Shown: positions 1 through 6,779, counted from the first letter of the stretch. The stretch is 10,209 nt of DNA from Negativicutes bacterium (GCA_018058445.1 JAGOZY010000011.1:1-10209), one strand, 5' to 3'. The notes: generated by a model from the sequence alone, not told the origin. A program made the numbers and translations.

Positions 1-75
1 TTCTCCCTGAACATATACCTTAAATTTTAGTTTTCGTAAACTATCTTCATACTGTGCTGGTGTTTTCATCGCCAT
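1..75 (-). CDS. abfD: 4-hydroxybutyryl-CoA dehydratase, N-terminal fragment (cut by window edge)
   Basis: Only the first 25 codons are present, reading MAMKTPAQYEDSLRKLKFKV and then YVQGE. This resembles the start of 4-hydroxybutyryl-CoA dehydratase / vinylacetyl-CoA isomerase (AbfD), in which an AEQYIESLRKL-type stretch is followed by VY and GE; the comparison is from memory. The known enzyme is a [4Fe-4S], FAD-containing flavoprotein that dehydrates 4-hydroxybutyryl-CoA to crotonyl-CoA. The ATG at 75 is preceded by GGAGGG (89-84) with an 8-base spacer, which favours it over the in-frame ATG at 69. The gene lies 49 bases after 4hbD on the same strand, so it is probably in the same operon. 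The wider 4-hydroxyphenylacetate 3-hydroxylase family shares this N-terminus, so the exact substrate rests mainly on the two upstream genes. Confidence 0.75.
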   Translation of the reverse strand, partial: MAMKTPAQYEDSLRKLKFKVYVQGE

Positions 76-124
76 GGCCTAAACCCTCCACTTTTTACTT
101 TATTTGTTTCTCTTAAAGGAAATC

Positions 125-1240
125 TTAATATAAAGAGCGATAAATTTCAATCATCTGCTCTTTAGTCAGAGGAGCATAATTGTTTTTCAGCAATCTTTGC
201 TGATTAACAATCACACTTTCGGTAAATCCGACAATATCCTCTTCCATCATGCCATACTCGCGAAGTGGCTTCTTCGGCAATACGACCTCAAGCAATTCAT
301 CAAAAGCTTCCCATACTCTAGTAGTTGGCACATTTAAAAGTCCCGCAAGCTGAGCTTCTAGTTGCTGAATTTTTCCTGTAGGTTGAACTTTTTGGTACAT
401 CTTAAAAACCGTGGTAAACATCTGTTGGTTTGCTTCCCCATGGGGAACATGATAGATCCCGCCCAATGGATAAGACATCGCATGAACTGCGCCTACACCT
501 GCGTTCCCAAAGGAAATTCCAGCATAAGCACTCGCAATTAAAAAATCTTCCATGTAAGAGATTCGCGCCTCTTTTCCTTTTACCGCGATTTCTTGATAAG
601 CCCGAACAATCATTTCAATTGCTTTTACACTAAAAAGCTCTGTAAAGACATTAGCGTTCGGAGACACGAAAGACTCAGTTGCATGAACAAGTGCATCAAT
701 CGAACTCGTCGCAAAAACCGAATAAGGAAGGCTACTCAGCAACCCTGGAATCAATACAGCCACATCCGCATAAAGTTCAGGATCTGCCAATCCTTTTTTT
801 GTTTTTTGCTCTACAATTTCCATGATCGTGATATTCGTCATTTCGCTACCGGTACCGCAAGTAGTCGGAATTAAAATCAGCTCTTTTTCCTTTTTCAAAG
901 GCACCTGACGGTCAAAATATTCAAGCGTACTCGCATTACCTGCAAGTACTAATAATTTTGCCACATCAAGTACCGAGCCGCCACCTACGGCGACCACCCG
1001 CTTAAAGCTCTTGCTACGCGCTTCAGCTAAGATCCCATCCATCATTTGATTAGAGGGTTCACCTTTACCAAATTTCTCCTGAAAAATAATTGAACATTCT
1101 AAGTTTAATTTATCCATTCCAGCTTCATAGATAAATTCATTCGTAATCAAAAGATCTTCTTTACCTAACTCAAATTCCTTGGCAAAATAAACAAATTCTT
1201 GATAAAGAGCAATCTTTGGTGCCACACTAAAAGGAACCAT
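125..1240 (-). CDS. 4hbD: NAD-dependent 4-hydroxybutyrate dehydrogenase (iron-type alcohol dehydrogenase)
   Basis: This 371-residue cytoplasmic group III (iron-dependent) alcohol dehydrogenase very likely reduces succinate semialdehyde to 4-hydroxybutyrate. The nucleotide-binding GGGSVLD motif is at about residues 86-92 and the PTTCGTGSE loop follows at about 125-133. The probable metal ligands are D182 and H186 (in SIDALVHATE), H253 (GAVHAMSYPLGG) and H267 (VPHGEAN). From memory, the sequence tracks the Clostridium kluyveri 4HbD enzyme along its whole length, including LREYGM and the QQRLL.NNY segment near the C-terminus, and that enzyme is also about 371 residues. An in-frame TTG at 1246 would extend the protein by two residues, but it directly abuts AAGGAGG (1253-1247). 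The ATG at 1240 has a correct 6-base spacer and is chosen. The gene starts 36 bases after the sucD stop and precedes abfD, which supports the substrate assignment over a generic alcohol dehydrogenase. Confidence 0.9.
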   Translation of the reverse strand: MVPFSVAPKIALYQEFVYFAKEFELGKEDLLITNEFIYEAGMDKLNLECSIIFQEKFGKGEPSNQMMDGILAEARSKSFKRVVAVGGGSVLDVAKLLVLAGNASTLEYFDRQVPLKKEKELILIPTTCGTGSEMTNITIMEIVEQKTKKGLADPELYADVAVLIPGLLSSLPYSVFATSSIDALVHATESFVSPNANVFTELFSVKAIEMIVRAYQEIAVKGKEARISYMEDFLIASAYAGISFGNAGVGAVHAMSYPLGGIYHVPHGEANQQMFTTVFKMYQKVQPTGKIQQLEAQLAGLLNVPTTRVWEAFDELLEVVLPKKPLREYGMMEEDIVGFTESVIVNQQRLLKNNYAPLTKEQMIEIYRSLY

Positions 1241-1276
1241 GGTCAACCTCCTTAAATTCTCTTACATATTTTACGA

Positions 1277-2647
1277 CTATTGGAAACTCCAGATTTCTTC
1301 ATCCGTCGGAACTTGCGCATCTTTTTTGTAGTAACCAATTCGTGAAATATTGATTAGATGTTCATAGCTCAGATTCTCAGAGATACTATTATTTCCCCAT
1401 GAACCACAACCTAAAGTTGTAGTCGGCACAAAACCATTAAAGAAGCTACCACCCGCACCTGTTGCAGAAGGTTGGTTCACGACCAAACGGCTGACTGGCA
1501 AGCTAACTCCTGCTTCTTCGATGTGTTGCTTATTTGAAGAGTGAACCACCGCGGTATGTCCAGCCCCTTCGTAGAGTAAATTGGTTTTCGCGATATCAAT
1601 CGCTTCTCCAAAAGTTTCATAGGTCAAAGTAATTAAACAAGGACACATTTTTTCTTTGCACAAGACATCTAAATCGCCTTTACCACGTGCCTTTAAGATG
1701 ATTACTTTACTGCCTTCTGGCACCGCAACACCTGCTGCTTCCGCAATAATCTGAACGGACTGTCCTACTAAATCACCATTCAGTGTTCCATTTGGAAAGA
1801 GAGCTTGCCGGAATTTCTCAACATCTTCATCTTTATCGATATAGCAGGCCCCGTTTTGGACAAATGCTGCCATCACTTGCGCATGCTCATCTTGCGGAGC
1901 AATGATGGACTGCTCACCGGAACAGATAATTCCATTATCAAATTTACGACCAGCAATAATATCCTTTGCCGCTTGGTCATAATCATATCCGCGATCAATG
2001 ATCGTCTGCACATTACCTGCACCGACTCCATACGCAGGTTTTCCACTTGCATAGGCAGCCTTAACCAAGCCCATGCCACCTGTCGCGATGATAACATCTA
2101 CAGCCTTCATAAGCTCCTGGCTCAACTCCATCGTTGGCTCTTCAATCACTTGAATCAAATTTTCTGGTGCCCCTAATTTTTGAAGCGCTTCGTTCATCAG
2201 TTGGACCGCATGAGTCGAGCATTTTTTTGCTCGTGGATGCGGCGAGACGATAATCGCATTACGCCCTTTAAGAGCGAACATAGCGTTACACATTGGCGTC
2301 ACAATTGGGTTAGTTGTCGGTGTTACTGCGCCCACAACTCCTTTTGGCTTAGCTACATACAAAAGAGCTTTTTCGGTATCGGTTTGAATGACACCCACCG
2401 TTTTTTTGTCTTTTAGGCTATTCCAAATTGTTCGTGACTTCCCTTTGTTTTTCGCAACTTTGTCTTCATAAACGCCCATGCGAGTCTCGTCAACAGCTTC
2501 TCTTGCCAGCTCTTCCGCATGATCATAAATGATCTTGCCAATCGCCTGCACATAAGAATCGACTTCCCTCTGACTGCATTTCTCAATGACCTGTTGCGCT
2601 ACCCGGGCTTTTCCAACCAGTTCGTCTACTTTTGACATGTTTTCCAC
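1277..2647 (-). CDS. sucD: CoA-acylating succinate-semialdehyde dehydrogenase
   Basis: The enzyme belongs to the aldehyde dehydrogenase superfamily, CoA-acylating branch, and probably reduces succinyl-CoA with NAD(P)H to succinate semialdehyde and CoA. The catalytic cysteine is in NGIICSGEQS, about C242. Other family blocks are VTPTTNP, ATGGMGLVKAAY, the AYGVGAGN loop, LCKEKMCPCL and the GCGSWGNNS block near the C-terminus. From memory the protein matches Clostridium kluyveri SucD along its length. The start is chosen as GTG at 2647: GGAGGG (2659-2654) lies 6 bases upstream, and the resulting N-terminus (MENMSKVDELV) is collinear with the C. kluyveri protein. The ATG at 2638 would be 15 bases from that site, and a GTG at 2665 has no ribosome binding site before it. 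The length is then 456 residues. Close relatives act on sulfoacetaldehyde or acetaldehyde, but the adjacent 4hbD and abfD favour succinyl-CoA. It is the first gene of its operon. Confidence 0.9.
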   Translation of the reverse strand: MENMSKVDELVGKARVAQQVIEKCSQREVDSYVQAIGKIIYDHAEELAREAVDETRMGVYEDKVAKNKGKSRTIWNSLKDKKTVGVIQTDTEKALLYVAKPKGVVGAVTPTTNPIVTPMCNAMFALKGRNAIIVSPHPRAKKCSTHAVQLMNEALQKLGAPENLIQVIEEPTMELSQELMKAVDVIIATGGMGLVKAAYASGKPAYGVGAGNVQTIIDRGYDYDQAAKDIIAGRKFDNGIICSGEQSIIAPQDEHAQVMAAFVQNGACYIDKDEDVEKFRQALFPNGTLNGDLVGQSVQIIAEAAGVAVPEGSKVIILKARGKGDLDVLCKEKMCPCLITLTYETFGEAIDIAKTNLLYEGAGHTAVVHSSNKQHIEEAGVSLPVSRLVVNQPSATGAGGSFFNGFVPTTTLGCGSWGNNSISENLSYEHLINISRIGYYKKDAQVPTDEEIWSFQ

Positions 2648-2797
2648 TTCTTTCCCTCCGCTCACTTACTATGTGAAATTTTTATCATTCTCGGTTAAAG
2701 GATCATCTTTTTCAAAAATTCGAGGAAAACCAAGCTTTTTTTCCGCAATAAGCAACGTTCGACTCGTGAAAAATTTTCTTTAACAAAGACTACGTTC

Positions 2798-2826
2798 ATG
2801 ATATCACTTTCACAAATAAATCTCAA
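2798..2826 (-). promoter_or_regulatory. Predicted sigma-A promoter for the sucD-4hbD-abfD operon
   Basis: On the minus strand a TTGAGA -35 box (2826-2821) is separated by exactly 17 bases from a TATCAT -10 box (2803-2798), which is preceded by TG (extended -10). Each box is one mismatch from consensus. Transcription would start near 2791, giving an unusually long leader of about 140 bases before the GTG at 2647. The leader contains a GGAAAA/TTTTCC inverted repeat at 2724-2744 with a 9-base loop. It is not followed directly by a T-run, so I do not call it a terminator. A weaker alternative promoter (TTGAAA, 17 bases, GAGAAT) lies nearer the gene. Confidence 0.6.
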
Positions 2827-2871
2827 GACATTTTCGAATTTTCTGTTTTTTGTGTTAAATATTTATAAAAC

Positions 2872-2903
2872 AAAAAAGCAGCTTTTCGAAAAAAGCTGCT
2901 TTT
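2872..2903 (-). terminator. Rho-independent terminator of the rpsF-ssb-rpsR operon
   Basis: Perfect 13-base arms, 2874-2886 and 2891-2903, each an AGCAGC or GCTGCT core with flanking A and T runs, close a 4-base loop. On the minus strand the stem runs into a stretch of six T residues and further T-rich sequence. It sits 12 bases after the rpsR stop and separates the ribosomal operon from the sucD promoter. Confidence 0.9.
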
Positions 2904-2914
2904 GCTTATGAATT

Positions 2915-3145
2915 TTAATCTGCGCTAAATGGCAGTAACGCAATATTCCGTGCGCGTTTGATAGCTACGGTTACTTGACGTTGATGCTTTGCACAGGTGC
3001 CTGAAATTCGGCGAGGAAGAATTTTTCCTCGTTCGGTAGTATACCGACGAATTTTTCCAGCGTCCTTATAATCGATATGCTCGACTTTATCTACGCAGAA
3101 ATGGCAAACTTTACGCTTTGGTCTACGACCTCGTTCACGTCTCAT
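2915..3145 (-). CDS. rpsR: Small ribosomal subunit protein bS18, zinc-type
   Basis: This 76-residue protein is bS18, which binds the platform of the 30S subunit as a partner of bS6. The core is typical: KVCHFC, then the [10 protein letters not shown] and [12 protein letters not shown] blocks, then a basic helix ending ALLPF. C14, C17, C51 and H54 form a CxxC...CxxH set, so this is the metal-binding (C+) version of bS18; many bacteria carry forms without the cysteines. AAGGAGG (3162-3156) precedes the ATG by 10 bases and abuts the ssb stop codon, which leaves an 18-base gap and suggests coupled translation. It is the last gene of the operon and is followed by a strong terminator. Confidence 0.97.
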   Translation of the reverse strand: MRRERGRRPKRKVCHFCVDKVEHIDYKDAGKIRRYTTERGKILPRRISGTCAKHQRQVTVAIKRARNIALLPFSAD

Positions 3146-3163
3146 TATCGGTTAGCCTCCTTC

Positions 3164-3607
3164 TTAGAAGGGAATATCCTCATCTGGCAGAACTTCCGAA
3201 CCAAATGAACTGATACCGCTGCTTTGTTGTTTTTCTGGAGCAGAGGATGCAGCAGGATGTGACTCACTACCCGCATCGCGACGTTCCCAGGAATCCAGTG
3301 GCTGAGCTACAGAGTTTGCAACAACTTCTGCGACTCGACGCTTTTGTCCATCCTGAGTTTCGTAACTCCGAATCTGCAACCGGCCATCTACCATAACGAG
3401 TTGACCTTTGTGCAGTGTATTTCCACAGCTTTCTGCTAAGGTTGCCCAAGCAACCACATCAATAAAATCAGTTTCATCCCGGTTCTGGCTATTCGGGCCG
3501 GAATAACGGCGTACTGCCAAGCTAAAGCTGGCAACAGCGCGTCCGGTCTGAGTGTAGCGGACCTCTGGATCTCGGGTCAAACGACCCATCAACTGAATTC
3601 GGTTCAT
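3164..3607 (-). CDS. ssb: Single-stranded DNA-binding protein
   Basis: This 147-residue protein has an N-terminal OB-fold (about residues 1-105) beginning MNRIQLMGRLTRDPEVRYT and containing the usual TDFIDVVAW and KGQLVMVDGRL segments. A Ser/Ala/Glu-rich disordered linker follows (about 106-139). The acidic tip DEDIPF at the C-terminus is the docking site for replication and repair partners. It binds single-stranded DNA as a homotetramer during replication, recombination and repair. GGAGGG (3620-3615) lies 7 bases before the ATG. The position between rpsF and rpsR is the conserved bacterial arrangement. The 62-base gap from rpsF is longer than the gap to rpsR, and I found no separate promoter in it. 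Confidence 0.97.
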   Translation of the reverse strand: MNRIQLMGRLTRDPEVRYTQTGRAVASFSLAVRRYSGPNSQNRDETDFIDVVAWATLAESCGNTLHKGQLVMVDGRLQIRSYETQDGQKRRVAEVVANSVAQPLDSWERRDAGSESHPAASSAPEKQQSSGISSFGSEVLPDEDIPF

Positions 3608-3669
3608 TCACGTTCCCTCCAATCGGTGAGGATTAATTTTCCTTCAATTTTTAAAATGATGATCTTGGA

Positions 3670-3954
3670 TTAGTCTTCGACGACAACGATCATGTGTCGC
3701 AGGAGATCATCTGTAATCTTCATGATCCGATCCAGTTCATTGATAACAGCTGGCTCAGCAACTAAATGCTGCAGTACATAGTAGCCTTCTGTCAGGTCCT
3801 GAATTGGATAGGCCAGGCGGCGCTTGCCCCAACGATCGGTTTTTTCGATCGTACCACCGTTATCGGTGATGATGCCGTCGAATTTCGCAACAAGTGCTTC
3901 GATAGCTTCTTCCTCTTGAGGTTTCACGATATAGATGAGTTCATACTTACGCAT
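3670..3954 (-). CDS. rpsF: Small ribosomal subunit protein bS6
   Basis: This 94-residue protein is bS6, a ferredoxin-like fold protein that binds bS18 and 16S rRNA in the 30S platform. The opening MRKYELIYIVKP, the central DRWGKRRLAYPI segment and the GYYVL strand are characteristic. The length is typical, and it lacks the glutamate-rich tail seen in enteric bacteria. The ATG at 3954 is preceded by AGGAGGTGA (3972-3964), a near-perfect anti-16S match that is slightly distant, and by a closer GGAAG stretch. It is the first gene of rpsF-ssb-rpsR, transcribed from a promoter at 4067-4039 through a structured leader. Confidence 0.97.
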   Translation of the reverse strand: MRKYELIYIVKPQEEEAIEALVAKFDGIITDNGGTIEKTDRWGKRRLAYPIQDLTEGYYVLQHLVAEPAVINELDRIMKITDDLLRHMIVVVED

Positions 3955-3977
3955 GGTCTTCCTTCACCTCCTCTATG

Positions 3978-4032
3978 GTCTAGATGGCCCTCTCCCTTGG
4001 AAAGAGCAGAAAAGGCGTCTAGTTGCCTAGAC
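3978..4032 (-). promoter_or_regulatory. Structured rpsF leader with alternative helices (candidate autoregulatory RNA)
   Basis: The predicted transcript begins at GTCTAG (4032-4027). This can pair with CTAGAC at 4022-4017 across a GCAA tetraloop, or with an identical CTAGAC at 3983-3978, just upstream of the rpsF ribosome binding site (3972-3967). A second stem, GCCTTTTC (4016-4009) with GAGAGGGC (3994-3987), forms 8 pairs including two G-T wobbles and is compatible with either. Leaders of rpsF operons in many bacteria bind the bS6:bS18 complex and repress translation, but the CCG trinucleotide typical of that motif is not visible here. The structure is seen; the regulatory role is inferred. 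Confidence 0.5.
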
Positions 4033-4038
4033 TAAAGA

Positions 4039-4067
4039 ATTATAACACAAACGAAAGGCAAACACAA
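4039..4067 (-). promoter_or_regulatory. Predicted promoter of the rpsF-ssb-rpsR operon
   Basis: The minus strand has a perfect TATAAT -10 box (4044-4039) with a TG dinucleotide one base upstream (extended -10). A weak TTGTGT -35 box (4067-4062) lies 17 bases away. The predicted start is near 4032, exactly at the first base of the leader helix. The strong extended -10 fits a ribosomal protein operon. Confidence 0.75.
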
Positions 4068-4139
4068 AACTTATTATTCGCTGCCTGGAGAAGTAAACCA
4101 AAAAATTACTTATTAACTAGAAATTTCAAAAATAGGTCC

Positions 4140-4168
4140 TTGCTAAATAAAGTAATCTTTCCTATACT
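4140..4168 (+). promoter_or_regulatory. Predicted promoter of the tetR-family efflux operon
   Basis: A TTGCTA -35 box (4140-4145), a 17-base spacer and a TATACT -10 box (4163-4168) give a good sigma-A promoter. Transcription should start near 4175, the first base of the palindromic operator. The region between this promoter and the divergent rpsF promoter (about 4068-4139) is AT-rich and shows only a minor AAGTAA/TTACTT inverted repeat at 4091-4111. Confidence 0.7.
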
Positions 4169-4174
4169 CTATTT

Positions 4175-4198
4175 AAATGACCGACCAGTCAGTCATTT
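4175..4198 (+). promoter_or_regulatory. TetR-family operator
   Basis: AAATGAC (4175-4181) and GTCATTT (4192-4198) are perfect 7-base arms of a 24-base palindrome. The core at 4177-4196 reads ATGACCGACCAGTCAGTCAT and matches its own reverse complement at 16 of 20 positions. Size, symmetry and GAC/GTC repeats are typical of operators of TetR-family repressors. It covers about +1 to +24 of the predicted transcript, so binding would block initiation, which implies autorepression by the gene that begins at 4238. Confidence 0.8.
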
Positions 4199-4237
4199 TG
4201 AAAAATTATTTATTTTCATTAGAATAGAGGAGATTTT

Positions 4238-4894
4238 ATGACAACATTGACAGCACCAAAACTTTCCCGGGCGGAGCAATCGGCCCAACGAAAAGTATTA
4301 ATTCTTCGTGCTGCACTATGTGAATTTAGCGAAAAGGGATTTTCCTCCTCACGAATGGATGACATTGCAAAATTGGCGGGAGTGGCTAAAGGAACACTTT
4401 ATCTTCATTTTAAAGATAAAGAAGCTCTTTTTTCTGCCCTCATTGAACAACTGCTCTCCCCCATGGTGCAACAAATCGAAGCACCTCTTCCAGCGGGAGA
4501 ATCCATACGAACCCACCTTGAAAAATTTCTCCAAACGCTCTTAGCCAAATTGACCCACTCTCCAGAGGCTAGCATTCTTCGCCTCTTGATCACAGAGGGG
4601 TTCCGATTTCCTAATTTAACTAAACTCTACTACGAGACAATCGTCCACAGGGGTCTTAAAGGAATAGAAAAACTACTTTTGCAAGCTGTTAAGAATGGCG
4701 AGATGAAACAGAAAGACTTGCCAAAATCGCCTCAATTAGTCGTTAGTCCTTTCATCACCGCAATTATTTGGAAAATGTTATTTGAGCCCTATCACCCACT
4801 TGATCTTCAGGCGATGCTGGCCACACATCTGGATCTAATTTTCTCAGAACCTCTTAAAGCAGTGAGTTTAGTTATAAAGGAGGATCACCCATGA
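4238..4894 (+). CDS. TetR/AcrR-family transcriptional repressor (CecR-like)
   Basis: This 218-residue regulator has an N-terminal TetR DNA-binding domain. A helix containing ILRAALCEFSEKGFSSS leads into a helix-turn-helix (about residues 38-62: MDDIAKLAGVAKGTLYLHFKDK) that matches the family pattern closely. The C-terminal ligand-binding and dimerisation domain is helical, with an ILRLLITEGFRFPNL segment like the AefR/CecR group. GAGGAG (4227-4232) is 5 bases before the ATG. It is the first gene of the operon, and its TGA overlaps the adaptor ATG by 4 bases, so repressor and pump are made together. E. coli cecR (ybiH) heads the ybhGFSR operon in the same way, which supports the comparison. 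It probably represses the operon at 4175-4198 until an exported toxic compound binds; the ligand cannot be inferred. Confidence 0.9.
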   Translation: MTTLTAPKLSRAEQSAQRKVLILRAALCEFSEKGFSSSRMDDIAKLAGVAKGTLYLHFKDKEALFSALIEQLLSPMVQQIEAPLPAGESIRTHLEKFLQTLLAKLTHSPEASILRLLITEGFRFPNLTKLYYETIVHRGLKGIEKLLLQAVKNGEMKQKDLPKSPQLVVSPFITAIIWKMLFEPYHPLDLQAMLATHLDLIFSEPLKAVSLVIKEDHP

Positions 4895-5871
4895 CTTCAC
4901 AAAAAAAGAAATTCATCGCACTCGGAGTCGTCCTTATACTCATTTTAGGCGGGCTTCTTTATTCTTTTCTCAGACCAAACTCCGATAAAATAACCGCAAC
5001 CGGAATGATCGAAGTTACTCAGGCCGATATTACTTCAAAAATAAGCGGATTTTTAGTAGAGCGCAATTTTAATGCCGGAGATCAGCTTACTGCTGGAGAT
5101 ATTGTAGCTCGTATTGATAAGACCGATTACGAAATTCAATACCGCGGCAGCATCGCCGCCTATCAAAATTCCGTTGCCCTTCTTAGAGATCTTGAAGTCG
5201 GTGCCCGTGATACTGAACTCACTGGAGCAAAAGCCGCCATGGATTCTGCTCAATCCAGCTTTGAAAAAGCTAAAACGGATTTCGCACGCTATGAACAATT
5301 ATATAACGGTGGTGCAGTCTCGCGCGAAACCCTTGACAGCGCAAGAGTAAATTACACCAATGCGCAAGGAGCCTTATCACAAACACAATCCGCTTATCGT
5401 CAATATCAGGAAGGATTCCGTGAAAACACCGTTATCGCCAAACGTTATGAAGCTGAAAAAGCCAAAGCTTCTATGGATGCCAGTCGAGCAACTCTTAGTT
5501 ATACAGATGTACGTAGTCCGATCAACGGTCGAGTTCTTAGCAAAAACTATGAAGTCGGTGAATTCATTCAAGCTGGCGCTCCCATTGCTACAGTAGGAGA
5601 CCTCTCCGATTGCTGGGTGAAAATTTACGTGCCATCTACCTCGCTTGGTCGAATCACATTCGGTCAGGAGGCGCAAATACGAATCGATTCTTTCCCAGGA
5701 AAAATTTTCAAGGGTCGAGTTACAGAAATTGCAACTCAAGCCGAATTCACCCCTCGACAAACGATCACGAAAAACGAACGAGCCAACCTCGTCTTTGCAG
5801 TAAAAGTCGCCGTCGATAATCCTGACGGAATCTTTAAACCTGGCATGCCAGCCGAGGTGACCTTCCCATGA
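4891..5871 (+). CDS. YbhG-like HlyD-family membrane adaptor of an ABC exporter
   Basis: This 326-residue adaptor has a lysine-rich start and one membrane anchor (about residues 8-27), then an exported body. A split biotinyl-lipoyl domain (about 37-78 and 205-237, the latter with DVRSPINGRVLSKNYEVGE) flanks an alpha-helical hairpin rich in Ala, Gln, Arg and Glu (about 85-200). A beta-barrel follows (about 240-285), then a C-terminal segment containing EFTPRQT and the FKPGMPAEVTF ending typical of YbhG/HlyD proteins. It would connect the inner-membrane permease to the envelope beyond it. AAAGGAGG (4876-4883) lies 7 bases upstream. The gene overlaps the repressor by 4 bases and the first ATPase by 4 bases (ATGA at both ends), which indicates tight translational coupling. 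In a monoderm it could act without an outer-membrane channel; no TolC-like gene is in the window. Confidence 0.9.
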   Translation: MTSQKKKFIALGVVLILILGGLLYSFLRPNSDKITATGMIEVTQADITSKISGFLVERNFNAGDQLTAGDIVARIDKTDYEIQYRGSIAAYQNSVALLRDLEVGARDTELTGAKAAMDSAQSSFEKAKTDFARYEQLYNGGAVSRETLDSARVNYTNAQGALSQTQSAYRQYQEGFRENTVIAKRYEAEKAKASMDASRATLSYTDVRSPINGRVLSKNYEVGEFIQAGAPIATVGDLSDCWVKIYVPSTSLGRITFGQEAQIRIDSFPGKIFKGRVTEIATQAEFTPRQTITKNERANLVFAVKVAVDNPDGIFKPGMPAEVTFP

Positions 5872-6779
5872 TTCTTGACACACAACAACTCTGCAAAAAT
5901 TTCGGTAGCCTCCAAGCTTTAAAGAATATTTCAATCTCTGTTGAAGAGGGTGAAATCTTCGGACTTGTCGGGCCTGATGGCGCCGGAAAAACAACTTTTT
6001 TCCGAACTATCCTCGGACTTTATCTTGCCGATTCGGGAAAATTCACTTTGCTCGGCTCCGACAATCCTGAAAAAGTAAAAAGCCAAATCGGATACGTTCC
6101 GCAACAATTTAGCCTGAGTCAAGATTTAACTGTATGGGAAAACTTAAGTCTATTTGGCTCACTCTATGGCATCGCTGGTTCTCTTTTTGAAGAGCGAGCG
6201 CAAGAACTTCTCGAAATGGTTTGGATGGAAAAATTTAAAGATCGGCTCGCCGGCAATCTCTCCGGTGGTATGAAACAAAAGCTTGCTCTTGTTGCTGGTT
6301 TACTTCATCGACCCAAATTACTGATCCTCGACGAACCCACCACCGGAGTAGATCCAGTCTCACGTCGAGAATTTTGGCAGCTCTTGTACCGGTTAAACCG
6401 GGAAGGACTTACACTAATTCTATCGACGCCTTATATGGACGAAGTAGAACTCTGCCATAAGCTCGCTTTTTTTCATCAAGGTGAGATCCGAGCGATCGGT
6501 AGTCCCGCAGATCTTTTAACAAAATATCCCTATGAAATTTTAGCTCTTGAAGCGCAAGGTTTGCGAAGTTTTCTTGGCAAGCTCAGTAAGCTACCTGCCC
6601 ATGATGTTTATTTGCAAGGAGAAAATCTTCGTATCGTTGTCGATTCGATCGAAAAAGAACAGCCTGCAATTACAGAACATGTTAAAAATATCGGACTTAA
6701 AGATTTTTCTTTTCGACCTTTAAAGCCGAACTTGGAGGACTTATTTAGTATCCTCAGCGATGAGGAGGTGGCACCATGA
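5868..6779 (+). CDS. ABC transporter ATPase, equivalent to the N-terminal half of YbhF
   Basis: This 303-residue ATP-binding subunit belongs to the ABC-2/DrrA type. Walker A is GPDGAGKTT (residues 35-43), the Q-loop is at about residue 79, the signature LSGGMKQ is at 131-137, and Walker B LLILDEP (151-157) carries catalytic E156. The switch histidine is missing: the H-loop reads STPYMDEVE, with Pro in place of His. Both the unusual GPDGAGKTT and the absent His are also in the first half of E. coli YbhF, as I recall it (STSYLDEAE), which identifies the subfamily. A C-terminal extension (about 215-303) ends with the PNLEDLF motif of these subunits. GAGGTGA (5854-5860) is 7 bases before the ATG. 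It overlaps both neighbours by 4 bases and probably pairs with the next ATPase as a heterodimer. Confidence 0.9.
   Translation: MILDTQQLCKNFGSLQALKNISISVEEGEIFGLVGPDGAGKTTFFRTILGLYLADSGKFTLLGSDNPEKVKSQIGYVPQQFSLSQDLTVWENLSLFGSLYGIAGSLFEERAQELLEMVWMEKFKDRLAGNLSGGMKQKLALVAGLLHRPKLLILDEPTTGVDPVSRREFWQLLYRLNREGLTLILSTPYMDEVELCHKLAFFHQGEIRAIGSPADLLTKYPYEILALEAQGLRSFLGKLSKLPAHDVYLQGENLRIVVDSIEKEQPAITEHVKNIGLKDFSFRPLKPNLEDLFSILSDEEVAP

Noticed and set aside
1241..1246. TTG start giving a two-residue longer 4-hydroxybutyrate dehydrogenase
   Set aside because: The TTG abuts the AAGGAGG ribosome binding site, leaving no spacer, while the ATG at 1240 has a 6-base spacer.
2648..2665. GTG at 2665 as the start of sucD
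   Set aside because: The ribosome binding site GGAGGG lies downstream of this codon, and the extra residues do not match the family N-terminus.
2721..2745. Hairpin in the sucD leader as a terminator or attenuator
   Set aside because: The stem is only 6 A-T-rich pairs with a 9-base loop, and no T-run follows directly.
2770..2815. Rex- or Crp-like operator near the sucD promoter (TTTGTGA and TTGTTAA half-sites)
   Set aside because: Only half-sites are visible; the matching second halves are absent or wrongly spaced, and AT-rich sequence gives such matches by chance.
5377..5994. Open frame of 205 codons on the minus strand
   Set aside because: It is antisense to the adaptor and the first ATPase, both of which have clear domains and correct starts. 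It has no recognisable family or ribosome binding site support.
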